Assembly (NCBI RefSeq): GCF_000472445.1
Contig: NZ_AXAJ01000012.1
Span: 62,001-126,000 of the forward strand
Length of the DNA: 64,000 nt
From: Burkholderia sp. WSM2230
GTDB lineage: Bacteria > Pseudomonadota > Gammaproteobacteria > Burkholderiales > Burkholderiaceae
Direction of reading: 5' to 3'
The position numbers and the translations under genes were made by a program. Below the pieces are notes generated by a model. The model was not told the DNA's origin. It searched no databases and saw only the letters and a list, made by a program, of their open reading frames with translations. This document shows positions 53,968 to 64,000 of the stretch, piece after piece (the stretch's first letter is position 1; each line of letters starts with the position of its first letter).

Positions 53968-55104
53968 TCAGCCTTGTTGCGGAGTCTCTGCGGTACCGCC
54001 GGGCATGGGCACGAAGCCGGTGACTTCGAGACCGTAGCCCGACATGCTGCCCAGCTTGCGCGGGTTCGACAGAACCTGCATCTTGCCCACGCCAAGCTCG
54101 CGCAAGATCTGCGCGCCGATGCCGTAGGTCTTGAAGTCGACGGGGCGCCGCTTCAGTGCGTCTGCTTTTTCCTTCGAGTCGAACGCCTTGAACACGTCGA
54201 TCAAATGCTCTTTCGAGTCGCCGCAATTGAGCAGCACGATGACGCCGAGTTCGCGCGAGGCGATCTCTTGCATGGCCGCGTCGAGCGTCCATGAATGCGT
54301 GGATTCGCCGACTTCGAGCAGATCCAGTACCGACAGCGGCTCATGCACGCGCACGGGCGTGTCCTCTTCGGGCGTCGGCGTGCCGCGCACAAGAGCGATA
54401 TGCGGCTGGCCGCTCGGCTGGTCCAGATACATGACCGCGCGGAACGCGCCGTGCGCGGTCTGCATGGTGCGCTCGCAAATGCGCTCCACGATCGATTCGG
54501 TGCGGCTGCGATAGTGAATCAGATCGGCGATCGTGCCGACCTTCAGATCATGCTGTTTTGCGAACTCCATCAAGTCGGGCAGACGCGCCATGGTCCCGTC
54601 GTCCTTGATGACTTCGCAGATTACCGCAGCCGGCGTCAGGCCGGCGAGCGCGGTCAGATCACAGCCTGCTTCGGTGTGACCGGCGCGCACGAGCACGCCG
54701 CCTGGCTGAGCCATGATCGGAAACACGTGGCCCGGCTGTACGATGTGTTCGGCCTTCGCGTCCGGCGCGACTGCCGTGGCGATCGTGCGGGCGCGGTCGG
54801 CGGCGGAAATGCCGGTGGTCACGCCCTCGGCCGCTTCAATGCTGACCGTGAACGCGGTTCCATACTGCGTGCCGTTGCGGTAAGTCATGAGCGGCAGGTT
54901 GAGCAGCTTGCAGCGTTCCTGCGTGAGCGTCAGACAGATCAAACCGCGGCCGTAGCGGGCCATGAAGTTGATCGCTTCCGGCGTGACGAATTCGGCGGCG
55001 AGCACGAGGTCGCCCTCGTTTTCGCGATCTTCTTCGTCGACGAGGATCACCATACGGCCGGCTTTGAGTTCGGCGATGATCTCTGGAGTGGAGGCGAGCG
55101 TCAT
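53968..55104 (-). CDS. ribB: 3,4-dihydroxy-2-butanone 4-phosphate synthase fused to a degenerate GTP cyclohydrolase II-like domain
   Basis: 378 aa. The N-terminal 205 residues are a full DHBP synthase: [16 protein letters not shown] acidic loop, [16 protein letters not shown] and KDDGTMARL. The C-terminal 170 residues have the RibA fold pattern ([35 protein letters not shown]). The three zinc-binding cysteines of true GTP cyclohydrolase II are absent, so that half is probably not catalytic. This is the RibBX-type fusion. Confidence 0.88.
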   Translation of the reverse strand: MTLASTPEIIAELKAGRMVILVDEEDRENEGDLVLAAEFVTPEAINFMARYGRGLICLTLTQERCKLLNLPLMTYRNGTQYGTAFTVSIEAAEGVTTGISAADRARTIATAVAPDAKAEHIVQPGHVFPIMAQPGGVLVRAGHTEAGCDLTALAGLTPAAVICEVIKDDGTMARLPDLMEFAKQHDLKVGTIADLIHYRSRTESIVERICERTMQTAHGAFRAVMYLDQPSGQPHIALVRGTPTPEEDTPVRVHEPLSVLDLLEVGESTHSWTLDAAMQEIASRELGVIVLLNCGDSKEHLIDVFKAFDSKEKADALKRRPVDFKTYGIGAQILRELGVGKMQVLSNPRKLGSMSGYGLEVTGFVPMPGGTAETPQQG

Positions 55105-55333
55105 GGTGGCGAGTTTTTCGGGAAAGCGCGTATTTTACGCCACGCGCGGTCCCAAGTCGCCTCCGCCGGATGGCATATACCGTTTGGCCGACTGGCGATG
55201 CATTATCAGCCGTTGCTATGCTCGTCGAAACGATGGGCGCATGAACCGGTGCGAGGCGGCAGCACGCCGCGGGCAGCCCATGCGCGGCCGGCGGTCGCCG
55301 GCACTGGTGATTTAGTGGTGCGCTGTGGGGTCG

Positions 55334-55948
55334 TTACTTCGGCGCGTTGAGCATCCGCTCCACATACCGCGCAATGAGATCAATCTCCAGATTCACCGGC
55401 GTGCCTTCGCGCAGATGCTTGAGCGCGGTTACTTCCACCGTGTGCGGAATCAGATTGATCGAGAACTCGCAGCCATCGTCACGATCTTTAACCGAGTTGA
55501 CGGTCAGACTCACGCCGTTGACAGTGATAGAACCCTTGTACGCGAGATAGCGGCCAATCTCGCGCGGCGCCAGCACGCGCAGCTCATGCGACTCGCCGAC
55601 CGGCGCGAAATGCGTGACTGTGCCGAGGCCATCCACATGACCGGAGACAATGTGCCCGCCGAGCCGGTCGTGCGCGCGCAGCGCCTTTTCCAGATTGACC
55701 TCGCCCACTTCGCCGAGGCCCGCCGTGCAGTTCAGGCTTTCGCGCGAGACGTCCACTTCGAAGGAATGGTCGGTTTTCGCGACCACGGTCATGCAGGCGC
55801 CCTGAATGGTGATGCTGTCGCCGAGCTGCACGTCGGCGAGATCGAGGCCGCCGGCTTCCACGTTCAGGCGCACGCCCGCGTCGCCGTTCGTGCCGAGCGG
55901 CTTGACTGACTCGATGCGGCCCACGGCCGCGACGATTCCTGTGAACAT
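55334..55948 (-). CDS. ribE: riboflavin synthase alpha chain
   Basis: 204 aa with two lumazine-binding repeats. The first starts MFTGIVAAVGRIESV and the second after HIVSGHVDGLGTV. SFEVDVSRESLNCTAGLGEVGEVNLEKALR lies between them. It forms riboflavin from two lumazine molecules. It lies 15 bp after ribD. Confidence 0.95.
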   Translation of the reverse strand: MFTGIVAAVGRIESVKPLGTNGDAGVRLNVEAGGLDLADVQLGDSITIQGACMTVVAKTDHSFEVDVSRESLNCTAGLGEVGEVNLEKALRAHDRLGGHIVSGHVDGLGTVTHFAPVGESHELRVLAPREIGRYLAYKGSITVNGVSLTVNSVKDRDDGCEFSINLIPHTVEVTALKHLREGTPVNLEIDLIARYVERMLNAPK

Positions 55949-55963
55949 CGTACTAATCCTCGA

Positions 55964-57118
55964 TCAAAACGAAACGGGTTGGGACGCGGCGTCGGTCCCG
56001 GCTGTGGCGCCGGCTGGCAGAAGGCGCGCGAGAATCCGCAGATCGTCGCCGATCCGCTCGACGTTGTGAAACGCCAGCTTGACGCGGCCTTCCAGTGTTT
56101 CGGGCGCGCCCAGGTTGAACATGCTCATGGAGTCGATGCCGAGCAGGCTCGGTGCGAGGTAGACCAGCAGTTCGTCCACACAGCCTTCGCGCAGGAGCGA
56201 GCCGTTCAGCTTGTAGCCGGCTTCCACGTGCAGCTCGTTCACCTGGCGTTCGCCGAGCACCTTGAGCATGCCGGGCAGGTCCACCTTGCCGGCTGTGTTG
56301 GCCATTTCGACGATCTCCGCGCCGCGATCGCGCAGCGCCTGCGCACGCCCAGCATGCCGCTCGTCCAGATTGCCGCAGAAAATCAACGTGGGTGCGCCGG
56401 CCAGAATCTGCGCCTGCGGAGACACGTCCAACTGGCTGTCGACCAGCACACGTTGCGGCTGGCGTGGGGTGTCGACGGCGCGCACCGTCATACGCGGATC
56501 GTCTTCCTTGACGGTGCCGATACCCGTCAGAATCGCCGACGCGCGGGCGCGCCACGCATGGCCGTCGGCGCGTGCCGCTTCGCCGGTGATCCACTGGCTG
56601 ATGCGGGACGGCAAGCCGGTGCGGCCGTCGAGCGACGCGGCCACTTTCATGCGCACCCACGGCCGGCCGCGCGTCATGCGCGACACGAAGCCGATGTTCA
56701 ACTCGTGCGCTTCGTTTGCGAGCAAGCCGCAGCGCACCTCGATGCCGGCGTCGCGCAACATGGCGAGGCCGCGCCCCGACACGTGGGGATTCGGGTCTTC
56801 CATGGCGGCGACCACGCGCCCGACCTGCGCTTCGATCAGCGCGCTCGCGCACGGCGGCGTGCGGCCGAAATGACTGCACGGTTCGAGCGTGACGTAAGCG
56901 GTTGCGCCGCGCAGATCGTGACCGCGCGACCGCGCGTCTTTCATCGCGCGGATCTCGGCATGGTCCTGGCCGGCCGGTTGCGTGAATCCTTCGCCGATCA
57001 CTTCGCCGTTCTGGACGATCACACAGCCCACGCGCGGGTTCGGGTCGGTGGTGTACATGCCGCGCTTCGCAAGCGCGAGCGCGCGTTCCATATGGACGAA
57101 GTCGGTTTGCGAGAACAT
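55964..57118 (-). CDS. ribD: bifunctional riboflavin pyrimidine deaminase/reductase
   Basis: 384 aa. The N-terminal deaminase zinc motif is HAEIRAMKDA with YVTLEPCSHFGRTPPC. The C-terminal reductase region has RPWVRMKVAASLDGRTG, ILTGIGTVKEDDPRMTVR and LHVEAGYKLNGSLL. It makes the ribityl pyrimidine precursor. It is the first rib gene in the block. Confidence 0.95.
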   Translation of the reverse strand: MFSQTDFVHMERALALAKRGMYTTDPNPRVGCVIVQNGEVIGEGFTQPAGQDHAEIRAMKDARSRGHDLRGATAYVTLEPCSHFGRTPPCASALIEAQVGRVVAAMEDPNPHVSGRGLAMLRDAGIEVRCGLLANEAHELNIGFVSRMTRGRPWVRMKVAASLDGRTGLPSRISQWITGEAARADGHAWRARASAILTGIGTVKEDDPRMTVRAVDTPRQPQRVLVDSQLDVSPQAQILAGAPTLIFCGNLDERHAGRAQALRDRGAEIVEMANTAGKVDLPGMLKVLGERQVNELHVEAGYKLNGSLLREGCVDELLVYLAPSLLGIDSMSMFNLGAPETLEGRVKLAFHNVERIGDDLRILARLLPAGATAGTDAASQPVSF

Positions 57119-57166
57119 CGGTGTCTGGTGGGTGCGGTGGCTGGGGCAGGTAGTGGTGTGAAAGCG

Positions 57167-58450
57167 TCAGGCGGTCAGCGACGCGAACGCGCCACGCGCC
57201 GCTTCGATCGTGGCGTCGACGATAGCGTCGTCGTGTGCGATCGAAACGAAGCCCGCCTCATACGCCGAGGGCGCGAAGTACACGCCGGCGTCGAGCATCT
57301 TGTGGAAGAACGCATTGAAGCGCGGCACGTCGCTCTGCGTGACTTCGGCGAAGCTCGTCGGAATGGACTCGGTGAAGTAAAGCCCGAACATGCCGCCGAG
57401 CGAATCCGCCGTGAACGGCACGTCGGCTTCGCGAGCGGCTCGTGCCAGACCTTGCGCAAGACGGGTCGTGCGCGCGGCCAGCGTGTCGTAAAAGCCCGGC
57501 GCCTGAATGAGTTGCAGCGTCTTCAGACCCGCGGCGACCGCGATCGGATTGCCCGACAACGTGCCCGCCTGGTACACGCCGCCGAGCGGCGCGAGGTGAG
57601 CCATGATGTCGCGCCGTCCGCCAAAGGCCGCTGCCGGCATGCCGCCGCCGATGACCTTGCCGAGACACGTGAGGTCGGGCGTGATGCCGTATACCTGTTG
57701 CGCGCCGCCGAGCGCGACGCGGAAACCGCACATCACCTCGTCGAAAATCAGCACCGAGCCGTATTCGGTGCACAGGCGCCGCAATGCTTGCAGGAAGTCG
57801 GGCGTCGCCCTGACCAGGTTCATGTTGCCCGCAACGGGCTCCACGATCACCGAGGCGATTTCATTGCCGAAGGCTTTGAACGCTTCTTCCAGTGCCGCGA
57901 CGTTGTTGTATTCGAGAACCGTGGTGTGTTTGGCGATGTCGACCGGCACGCCCGCGGAAGTGGGATTGCCGAACGTCAGCAGGCCCGAGCCGGCCTTCAC
58001 CAGCAGGCTGTCCGCATGGCCGTGATAGCAGCCTTCGAATTTGACGATGCGGCTGCGGTTCGTAAAACCGCGCGCGAGGCGCAGCGCGCTCATGGTCGCT
58101 TCGGTGCCGCTCGACACCATGCGCACCTGCTCGATGGATGGCACGAGCTTGCAGATTTCCTCGGCAATTTCGATTTCCGATTCGGTGGGCGCGCCGAACG
58201 AGAAGCCGTTGGCGAGCACGCGCTGCACCGCTTCGAGGACCTCGGGATGCACATGACCGAGAATCATCGGGCCCCAGGAGCCGATGTAGTCGATGTAGCG
58301 CTGGCCGTCGGCGTCCCAGAAGTAAGGCCCTTGTGCGCGTTCGATGAAGCGCGGCGTGCCGCCGACTGAGCGGAACGCGCGCACCGGGGAATTCACGCCG
58401 CCTGGAATGGTGCGTTGCGCGCGGTCGAAGAGGCTTTGGTTTTTGGACAT
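57167..58450 (-). CDS. hemL: glutamate-1-semialdehyde 2,1-aminomutase
   Basis: 427 aa, forms 5-aminolevulinate in the C5 heme pathway. Start 58450 ([26 protein letters not shown]) is the family N-terminus. It has the [15 protein letters not shown] loop, [19 protein letters not shown] and the PLP lysine in [16 protein letters not shown]. It is 48 bp before ribD on the same strand. Confidence 0.95.
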   Translation of the reverse strand: MSKNQSLFDRAQRTIPGGVNSPVRAFRSVGGTPRFIERAQGPYFWDADGQRYIDYIGSWGPMILGHVHPEVLEAVQRVLANGFSFGAPTESEIEIAEEICKLVPSIEQVRMVSSGTEATMSALRLARGFTNRSRIVKFEGCYHGHADSLLVKAGSGLLTFGNPTSAGVPVDIAKHTTVLEYNNVAALEEAFKAFGNEIASVIVEPVAGNMNLVRATPDFLQALRRLCTEYGSVLIFDEVMCGFRVALGGAQQVYGITPDLTCLGKVIGGGMPAAAFGGRRDIMAHLAPLGGVYQAGTLSGNPIAVAAGLKTLQLIQAPGFYDTLAARTTRLAQGLARAAREADVPFTADSLGGMFGLYFTESIPTSFAEVTQSDVPRFNAFFHKMLDAGVYFAPSAYEAGFVSIAHDDAIVDATIEAARGAFASLTA

Positions 58451-58690
58451 GGCGATGACTGGATTGAGTTGCGCAGCGGCGCGGTTCGCATGCTGGCGGT
58501 TCGCGCGGCGCCGGAGTAGGTGAGGAAATTGTACCGGAGTCGGTGCGAACGGGTCTTGCTCCCGGGCCCGGCGCCCGGGCGGCGACGCGCCACACGCCGC
58601 AAGCGTCGCGTACAATCGATGCGGTCAATGCCGGTCTTTCGTCTCACCGCGTGCAGCTTTGCGAAAGGTGCGCGCTTCTCCTGGATTCCC

Positions 58691-59911
58691 ATGTCTCACG
58701 TCACCGGACGCCGGCCAGATGGCCGGCTGATTCTGTTGCTCGGTGCGCTTGCCGCATGCGGGCCGATTTCCATCGACATGTACCTGCCGAGCTTGCCCAC
58801 CATCGCGCAGGCATTTGCGATCGGCACGAGTGCGGCGCAAACCACGCTCACCAGTTTTATGTTCGGCTTTTCGATCGGCATGCTGCTTTATGGGCCGCTG
58901 TCCGATTCGTATGGCCGCCGGCCGGTGCTGCTTGGCGGCATCGTCATGTATGCACTGGCGAGCATTGCCTGCACGCTGTCGTTTTCGATCGGCGCGCTGA
59001 TTACCTTTCGCTTCGTGCAGGCGCTTGGGGCCGGCGCGGCATCCGTTCTCGCCCGTGCCATTGCACGCGATGCCTACGGTCCCACCGACGCGGCCCGCGT
59101 GCTGTCGATGCTCGCCATCGTGACGTCGATCGGCCCGTTGCTCGCGCCGCTGATCGGCGGACAATTGCTGCTGCTTGGCGGCTGGCGTGTTGTCTTCGTC
59201 GCGTTGACGCTGTTCGGTACCGTGTGCGCGATCACCGCGTTCCTCAAGGTTCCGGAAACATGGCCGCGTGAAAAGCGTGCGCATTCCGCGCTCTTCAAAT
59301 CGTTTGCCGCCTATGGCCGCTTGTTGCGCGATCCAGTGGCCTGGGGACATATGCTGTGCGGCGGCATGGCGTTCGCGTCGATGTTTGCGTACATCACGGC
59401 CACGCCGTTCGTCTACATCGAATACTTTCACGTGTCGGCGCAGCACTATGGGTTTCTGTTCGCGCTGAACATCGTCGGCATCATGTTCGGCAACTTCATG
59501 AACACGCGGCTCGTCGGACAGCTCGGCTCCCTGACGATCATTTCCTTCGCCGCGAGCGTGAGCTGCGTGGCGTCGCTGTTCGTATGCCTCGTTTCGTTGA
59601 CGGGTTGGGGCGGCCTGTGGTCGATCGTGGCCGGTCTGTTCTTCGTGGTCGGCGTGGTGGGTTTGCTGTCCGCCAATTGCACCACGGATCTGATGCATCG
59701 CTATCCTTTGAACGCGGGCGCGGCGGCCGCCGTGTTCGGCGCCGTGCAACTGGCGCTCGGTGCGCTGTCGAGCCTCGCGGTCGGTCTCTGGCCGGACGCC
59801 TCGCCCAAGGGCATGGGCATTGTGGTAGGCGTGGCGGGATCGCTATGTTATGTCGGCCGCATTCTGGTTGTGCGCTGGCATGGCACAAAGGCGCCGGTGG
59901 CTGTCGCTTGA
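58691..59911 (+). CDS. Bcr/CflA family drug efflux MFS transporter
   Basis: 406 aa, 12-helix major facilitator. It has PISIDMYLPSLPTIAQAF at the start, typical of Bcr/CflA pumps, then GPLSDSYGRRPVLLGG (motif A). FVQALGAGAASVLARAIARD and PETWPRE in the central loop follow. It likely exports drugs such as bicyclomycin or sulfonamides. ATG 58691 is the conserved start. It diverges from hemL. Confidence 0.88.
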   Translation: MSHVTGRRPDGRLILLLGALAACGPISIDMYLPSLPTIAQAFAIGTSAAQTTLTSFMFGFSIGMLLYGPLSDSYGRRPVLLGGIVMYALASIACTLSFSIGALITFRFVQALGAGAASVLARAIARDAYGPTDAARVLSMLAIVTSIGPLLAPLIGGQLLLLGGWRVVFVALTLFGTVCAITAFLKVPETWPREKRAHSALFKSFAAYGRLLRDPVAWGHMLCGGMAFASMFAYITATPFVYIEYFHVSAQHYGFLFALNIVGIMFGNFMNTRLVGQLGSLTIISFAASVSCVASLFVCLVSLTGWGGLWSIVAGLFFVVGVVGLLSANCTTDLMHRYPLNAGAAAAVFGAVQLALGALSSLAVGLWPDASPKGMGIVVGVAGSLCYVGRILVVRWHGTKAPVAVA

Positions 59912-60097
59912 AGTCAGCACTGTTTTGACGGCTGCTTCAGCGCCGCGCGGACATCGCCGGTCTGCTGACCTTGCCGGCGTGCCCGCAACTTGTGCGCTCG
60001 GCGCATCTACCGGAAAACACCAGGTGTTGCGCGCACGCGACCTTGCGTTTGAATTTGCATTGCTATGATGGGATCACTGTTCCTCGGAGCGGCAATC

Positions 60098-60328
60098 ATG
60101 GCGATCAGAGATTTGATGAACGGCGAGCGGCAGCATGCTGCTTTCGCCGAAGCGCAGAAGCTGGCCGACAGCGGCGCCTATCACGATTACACGGACATCG
60201 AATACGTCTTGCGCTTTGATTATGGCTTGACCGATGTATCGTCGCTGCTCGACAGCCAGTTGATGCATCGCGATCTCAACCGGCGTTGCGCCGATGCACG
60301 CGAGCGGCTCGAAGCGGTCAGTGTCTGA
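60098..60328 (+). CDS. small hypothetical protein
   Basis: 76 aa, soluble (AIRDLMNGERQHAAFAEAQKLADSG, then RDLNRRCADARERLEAV). GGAG lies 8 bases before ATG 60098, which suits it better than the upstream ATGs. No family recognised. Confidence 0.6.
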   Translation: MAIRDLMNGERQHAAFAEAQKLADSGAYHDYTDIEYVLRFDYGLTDVSSLLDSQLMHRDLNRRCADARERLEAVSV

Positions 60329-60378
60329 CGCGAAGAGCGGCGGGGCGGCGTGATGTCTTTCGCTCTGGAGTGGTACTC

Positions 60379-60783
60379 ATGGCTGCTGGGCAGCACCGCG
60401 CACGTTCACCGCACACCGACAATCCCGCTACGCTCGCGAGGCCCGGCGGCCACTATAGTCACGTAGCGGTGGCGAACGGCTTCGTGTTCGTGTCGGGACA
60501 GTTGCCCATCGACGCGCGCGGCGAGAAGCTATCCGCCGCTCCGTTCGAGGCGCAGGCGGAACAGGTGCTGGCCAACGTGAAAGCAGCGCTCGAGGGCGCG
60601 GGCAGCAGCGTTGCGCAACTCGTGCAGGTGCGGGTTTATATCGTCGATATCGAGCACTGGACGAAGTTCAATGAGATCTACGCCCGCTGGGCCGGCGAGG
60701 CGCGGCCAGCGCGTGCTGTTGTGCCTGTCCCGCAGTTGCATTACGGGTTCAAGATAGAAGTCGAGGCGACAGCGGTGGTGTAG
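60379..60783 (+). CDS. RidA family protein
   Basis: 134 aa, YjgF/Rid superfamily, enamine/imine deaminase fold. Motifs are GHYSHVAVANGFVFVSGQLPIDARG and ARPARAVVPVPQL with the conserved active-site Arg. A longer N-terminal tail than RidA (about 20 residues) suggests a Rid-other subgroup. GGAG precedes ATG 60379. Confidence 0.85.
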   Translation: MAAGQHRARSPHTDNPATLARPGGHYSHVAVANGFVFVSGQLPIDARGEKLSAAPFEAQAEQVLANVKAALEGAGSSVAQLVQVRVYIVDIEHWTKFNEIYARWAGEARPARAVVPVPQLHYGFKIEVEATAVV

Positions 60784-60848
60784 AAAGCGCACGCGGTCGC
60801 GGCAGAAACGAAAAACGGGCCGCGGCCCGGGTTCGTTTGGGGAACATC

Positions 60849-60938
60849 TGGCGGAGGCGGTGAGATTCGAACTCACGGAAGGATCACTCCTTCGCCGGTT
60901 TTCAAGACCGGTGCCTTAAACCACTCGGCCACACCTCC
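60849..60938 (-). tRNA. tRNA-Ser (anticodon UGA)
   Basis: Class II tRNA with acceptor GGAGGTG, anticodon stem CCGGT/ACCGG and loop CTTGAAA (anticodon TGA). The variable arm is long, the T-loop is AGTTCGAATCT, the discriminator is G and CCA is encoded. Confidence 0.95.
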
Positions 60939-60993
60939 AAGCCGCAAATTGTAACCTGAAAAGACGTCGCTGCGGCGGCCTGTGTCTCTGCAT

Positions 60994-62223
60994 TCACTGC
61001 GGATCTTTCAGAAACAGCGCCTGCAGATCGTTGAGAAACGCTTGCCCGAGCGGCGTCGGCGCAATCTTCTCGTGGTCGCGTGTGATGAGCCTGCGGCGCT
61101 CCGCTTCCTGCAAAGCCGGTTCGATCGAAGTCATCGGCAAACCGGTACGCTCGATAAACCGGTGCACCGGAAAGCCTTCCACGAGCCGCAGCGCATTCAG
61201 CATGAACTCGAACGGCAGGTCGCGCGCGCTGACTTCGTGCTCTTCCTGCACCGCCGCGCCGGCTTTTGCCTGCTCGATGAACGTGGCCGGATGCTTGTAG
61301 CGCGCCTGGCGCAACACGCGATTCGGAAACGACAGCTTCGTATGCGCGCCGGCGCCAATGCCGAGATAGTCGCCAAAACGCCAGTAATTCAGATTGTGCT
61401 TGCTCTGCCTATGCGGCTTCGCATACGCCGACACCTCATAGCGCTCGTAGCCCGCCGCCGACGTGCGCTCATGAATCCAGTCCTGCATGTCGGCGGAGGC
61501 ATCGTCGTCGGGCAAAGCAGGCGGGAATTTCGCAAACAGCGTGTTCGGCTCGAGCGTCAGGTGATACAGCGAAAGATGCGGCGGCGCGAACGACAACGCC
61601 GTCTCGACATCCGCCTGGCATTCGGCGAGCGTTTGCTGCGGAAGCGCGAACATCAGGTCGAGATTGAAATTGTCGAACGTGGTCGCGGCTACCTCGACGG
61701 CATGACGCGCTTGCGTCGAATCATGAATGCGGCCGAGCGCTTTCAGATGCGCTTCATTGAAACTCTGAATGCCCACGGACAGGCGGTTCACGCCGCTCGC
61801 CCGAAACTGCGCGAACTTCGCGGCTTCGAACGTGCCGGGGTTGGCCTCGAGCGTGATCTCGGCATCGGCGTCGAGCGGCAGCAGCGCGCGAATGTCGGAC
61901 AGCATACGGTCGAGCCCCGCCGCGGACAGCAGGCTCGGTGTGCCTCCGCCGATGAACACCGTATGCACCTGGCGACCCCACACGAGGGGCAGCGCCATTT
62001 CGAGGTCGGCGCGCAACGCGTCGAGATAATCGTTCTCGGGGAACGTCTCGCCTTTCCATTCGTGCGAGTTGAAATCGCAGTACGGACACTTGCGCACGCA
62101 CCACGGAAAATGCACATACAGCGAGAGCGGCGGCAGCGAGGTCAGCCGGATGCTGCCCGGCGACGTAAAAGCCTTGATGACGCCGTTGCCGACATCGGCG
62201 GGCGCCGGCTTGATCGGAATCAC
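60994..62223 (-). CDS. hemW: HemW-type heme chaperone (coproporphyrinogen oxidase-like radical SAM)
   Basis: 409 aa, radical SAM relative of HemN, annotated as HemW because it has only CxxxCxxC in YVHFPWCVRKCPYCDFNSH without the extra HemN cysteine. FIGGGTPSLL and LMFALPQQTLAECQ follow. HemW binds heme and helps its insertion rather than making it. It overlaps rdgB by 4 bases (62220-62223), so both are coupled. Confidence 0.92.
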   Translation of the reverse strand: MIPIKPAPADVGNGVIKAFTSPGSIRLTSLPPLSLYVHFPWCVRKCPYCDFNSHEWKGETFPENDYLDALRADLEMALPLVWGRQVHTVFIGGGTPSLLSAAGLDRMLSDIRALLPLDADAEITLEANPGTFEAAKFAQFRASGVNRLSVGIQSFNEAHLKALGRIHDSTQARHAVEVAATTFDNFNLDLMFALPQQTLAECQADVETALSFAPPHLSLYHLTLEPNTLFAKFPPALPDDDASADMQDWIHERTSAAGYERYEVSAYAKPHRQSKHNLNYWRFGDYLGIGAGAHTKLSFPNRVLRQARYKHPATFIEQAKAGAAVQEEHEVSARDLPFEFMLNALRLVEGFPVHRFIERTGLPMTSIEPALQEAERRRLITRDHEKIAPTPLGQAFLNDLQALFLKDPQ

Positions 62224-62859
62224 GCTTCCTCCGCCAGGCGCGCGAGCAGTTGGCGCAATGCAATGGCGCGATGACTGCTGGCATTTTTCACCGCCGGTTC
62301 GAGCTGCGCGGCGCTCGCGTTCAGCGAGGGTAGAAAGAAGTACGGGTCGTAACCGAAGCCATGCGAGCCGCGCGGCGCATCCAGAATCTCGCCATGCCAG
62401 CGGCCTTCGGCGATGAGCGGCTCGGGGTCGTCTGCGTGACGCACGAGCGCGAGCACACAGTAGTAATACGCGCGGCGGTCGGTTTCGCCTTGCAGCGCCG
62501 AAACCAGCCGCGCGTTGTTGGCCGCGTCGCTTTTCTCGCCGCCGGCGAGTTGCGCGTAGCGTGCCGAATAAACGCCGGGTGCGCCGCGCAGCGCACGTAC
62601 ACAGAGACCGGAGTCGTCGGCGAGGGCGGGCAGGCCGGTGAGCCTCGCGGCATGACGTGCCTTCGTCAAAGCGTTTTCAACGAACGTGGGATGCGGCTCC
62701 TCCGCCTCCGGCACGCCGAGTTCGCCCTGCGCAATCAATTCGATGCCAGCCGCGCCGAGGAGCGCCGCAAATTCGCGCAGCTTGCCCGCGTTGTTGGACG
62801 CGAGCACGACCTTGTTCAACGGCGAGCCCGACGCCGGGTCGCCATGGCCTTTACGAACG

Positions 62860-62867
<8 letters not shown>
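62220..62867 (-). CDS. rdgB: XTP/dITP diphosphatase
   Basis: 215 aa, removes non-canonical purine nucleotides. It has [17 protein letters not shown], the [10 protein letters not shown] metal site and [11 protein letters not shown], with GFGYDPYFF near the C-terminus. It overlaps rph by 8 bases and precedes hemW. Confidence 0.94.
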
Positions 62868-63600
<733 letters not shown>

Positions 63601-63820
63601 AGTGGATTCGGTCAGGAGGAAAGCGGGAGGGAAAGCAGGATTTTACAGCCGATCGAAGCACGCATGCGTCCGGCGGTTGGCCGCGTCGGCCGTGGCTCTG
63701 CAAGGGGTCCCATCGCCAAAAATGGGATAATGCCTGTTCACCGCCTCGCGTCTCGTACACGCCGGGCGATTCGACTCTTCGGCCGGCGCCTCGCGCGCGG
63801 CCACAATCGCGAGAAATACG

Positions 63821-64000
63821 ATGATCTACAGCATGACTGGCTATGCGAGCGCCACGCGCGAACTCGTCGCGGCTTCGGGCACAGGCGGCGTGAGCGTGTC
63901 GGTCGAACTGCGCACGGTGAACTCGCGCTTTCTCGACCTGAACTTCCGCATGCCCGAAGACGTGCGCGTGTGCGAACCCACGTTGCGCGAAATGCTGATG
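63821..64000 (+). CDS. YicC family endoribonuclease, partial
   Basis: First 60 codons only. It starts MIYSMTGYASATREL, the family N-terminus, and continues VSVELRTVNSRFLDLNFRMPEDVR. The right window edge cuts it. YicC proteins are metal-dependent endoribonucleases in characterised cases. It diverges from rph. Confidence 0.85.
   Translation, partial: MIYSMTGYASATRELVAASGTGGVSVSVELRTVNSRFLDLNFRMPEDVRVCEPTLREMLM

Noticed and set aside
57119-57166. FMN riboswitch for the rib genes
   Set aside because: Neither the gap before ribD nor the 230 bp before ribBA shows the conserved FMN element core that I would expect.
55979-58369. 796-codon plus-strand frame opposite ribD and hemL
   Set aside because: It spans two well-supported minus-strand genes and has shadow-type composition.

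Overview
The window reads as chromosome of a high-GC betaproteobacterium of the Burkholderia/Paraburkholderia type. This rests on gene content and protein similarity: a gsi-type peptide importer, aroP, hemN, uppP, trmB, a hemL/rib/nusB block, ubiD, and rph-rdgB-hemW. About 28 kb of lower-GC accessory DNA is inserted in the middle. No database search was possible, so the genus is an inference.

Left chromosomal part (1-14995). An ABC importer for glutathione or peptides (gsiA end, gsiB, gsiC, gsiD) is translationally coupled to two peptidases, a P1/DmpA type and an M55/DppA type, so the operon looks like peptide uptake plus hydrolysis. Then come a secreted alpha/beta hydrolase, aroP, tRNA-Leu(CAA), hemN, a YkgJ-type cysteine cluster protein, a DUF1439 lipoprotein, uppP, trmB, a small lysozyme-fold protein and tRNA-Gly(CCC).

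Inserted element (about 14996-42798). A 57-bp exact direct repeat made of the 5' half of tRNA-Gly(CCC) plus 17 bp of upstream DNA bounds the element. Its core lies in the middle: a tyrosine integrase (minus strand), a 0.7-kb leader/origin-like region, a stand-alone primase-like protein and a large PrimPol-helicase replication protein. The left arm carries defence-like genes: a Ski2-like helicase joined by a frameshift to a PD-(D/E)XK nuclease, a DUF3800 protein, a TIR protein, and a series of small genes including a decaying tandem family. The right arm is built from modules. A structured leader of about 200 bp recurs four times on the plus strand, three times followed by a copy of the same small predicted DNA-binding gene (one copy is a pseudogene). 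The main cargo between leaders lies on the opposite strand: an orphan membrane protein, a radical SAM/SPASM maturase with cysteine-rich peptides, an orphan 426-aa protein, an HNH nuclease and a DUF5343 protein. Two more copies of the leader's 5' part lie upstream of the integrase.

The most exciting content is (a) this leader-punctuated cargo architecture with a covarying hairpin and (b) a radical SAM/SPASM enzyme whose own C-terminus is a Tyr-x-Asp-Arg tandem repeat, next to several small Cys-rich proteins. I read (b) as a candidate undescribed peptide-modification (RiPP-like) system.

Right chromosomal part (42799-64000). yggT, an EthD protein, a DUF2520 protein, a PLP threonine/serine dehydratase, a LysE-type exporter, ubiD, a membrane-anchored lytic transglycosylase, then on the minus strand an aminotransferase, nusB, ribH, ribBA, ribE, ribD and hemL. 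These are followed by a Bcr/CflA efflux pump, small genes, a RidA protein, tRNA-Ser(UGA), hemW, rdgB, rph and the start of a yicC-family gene.
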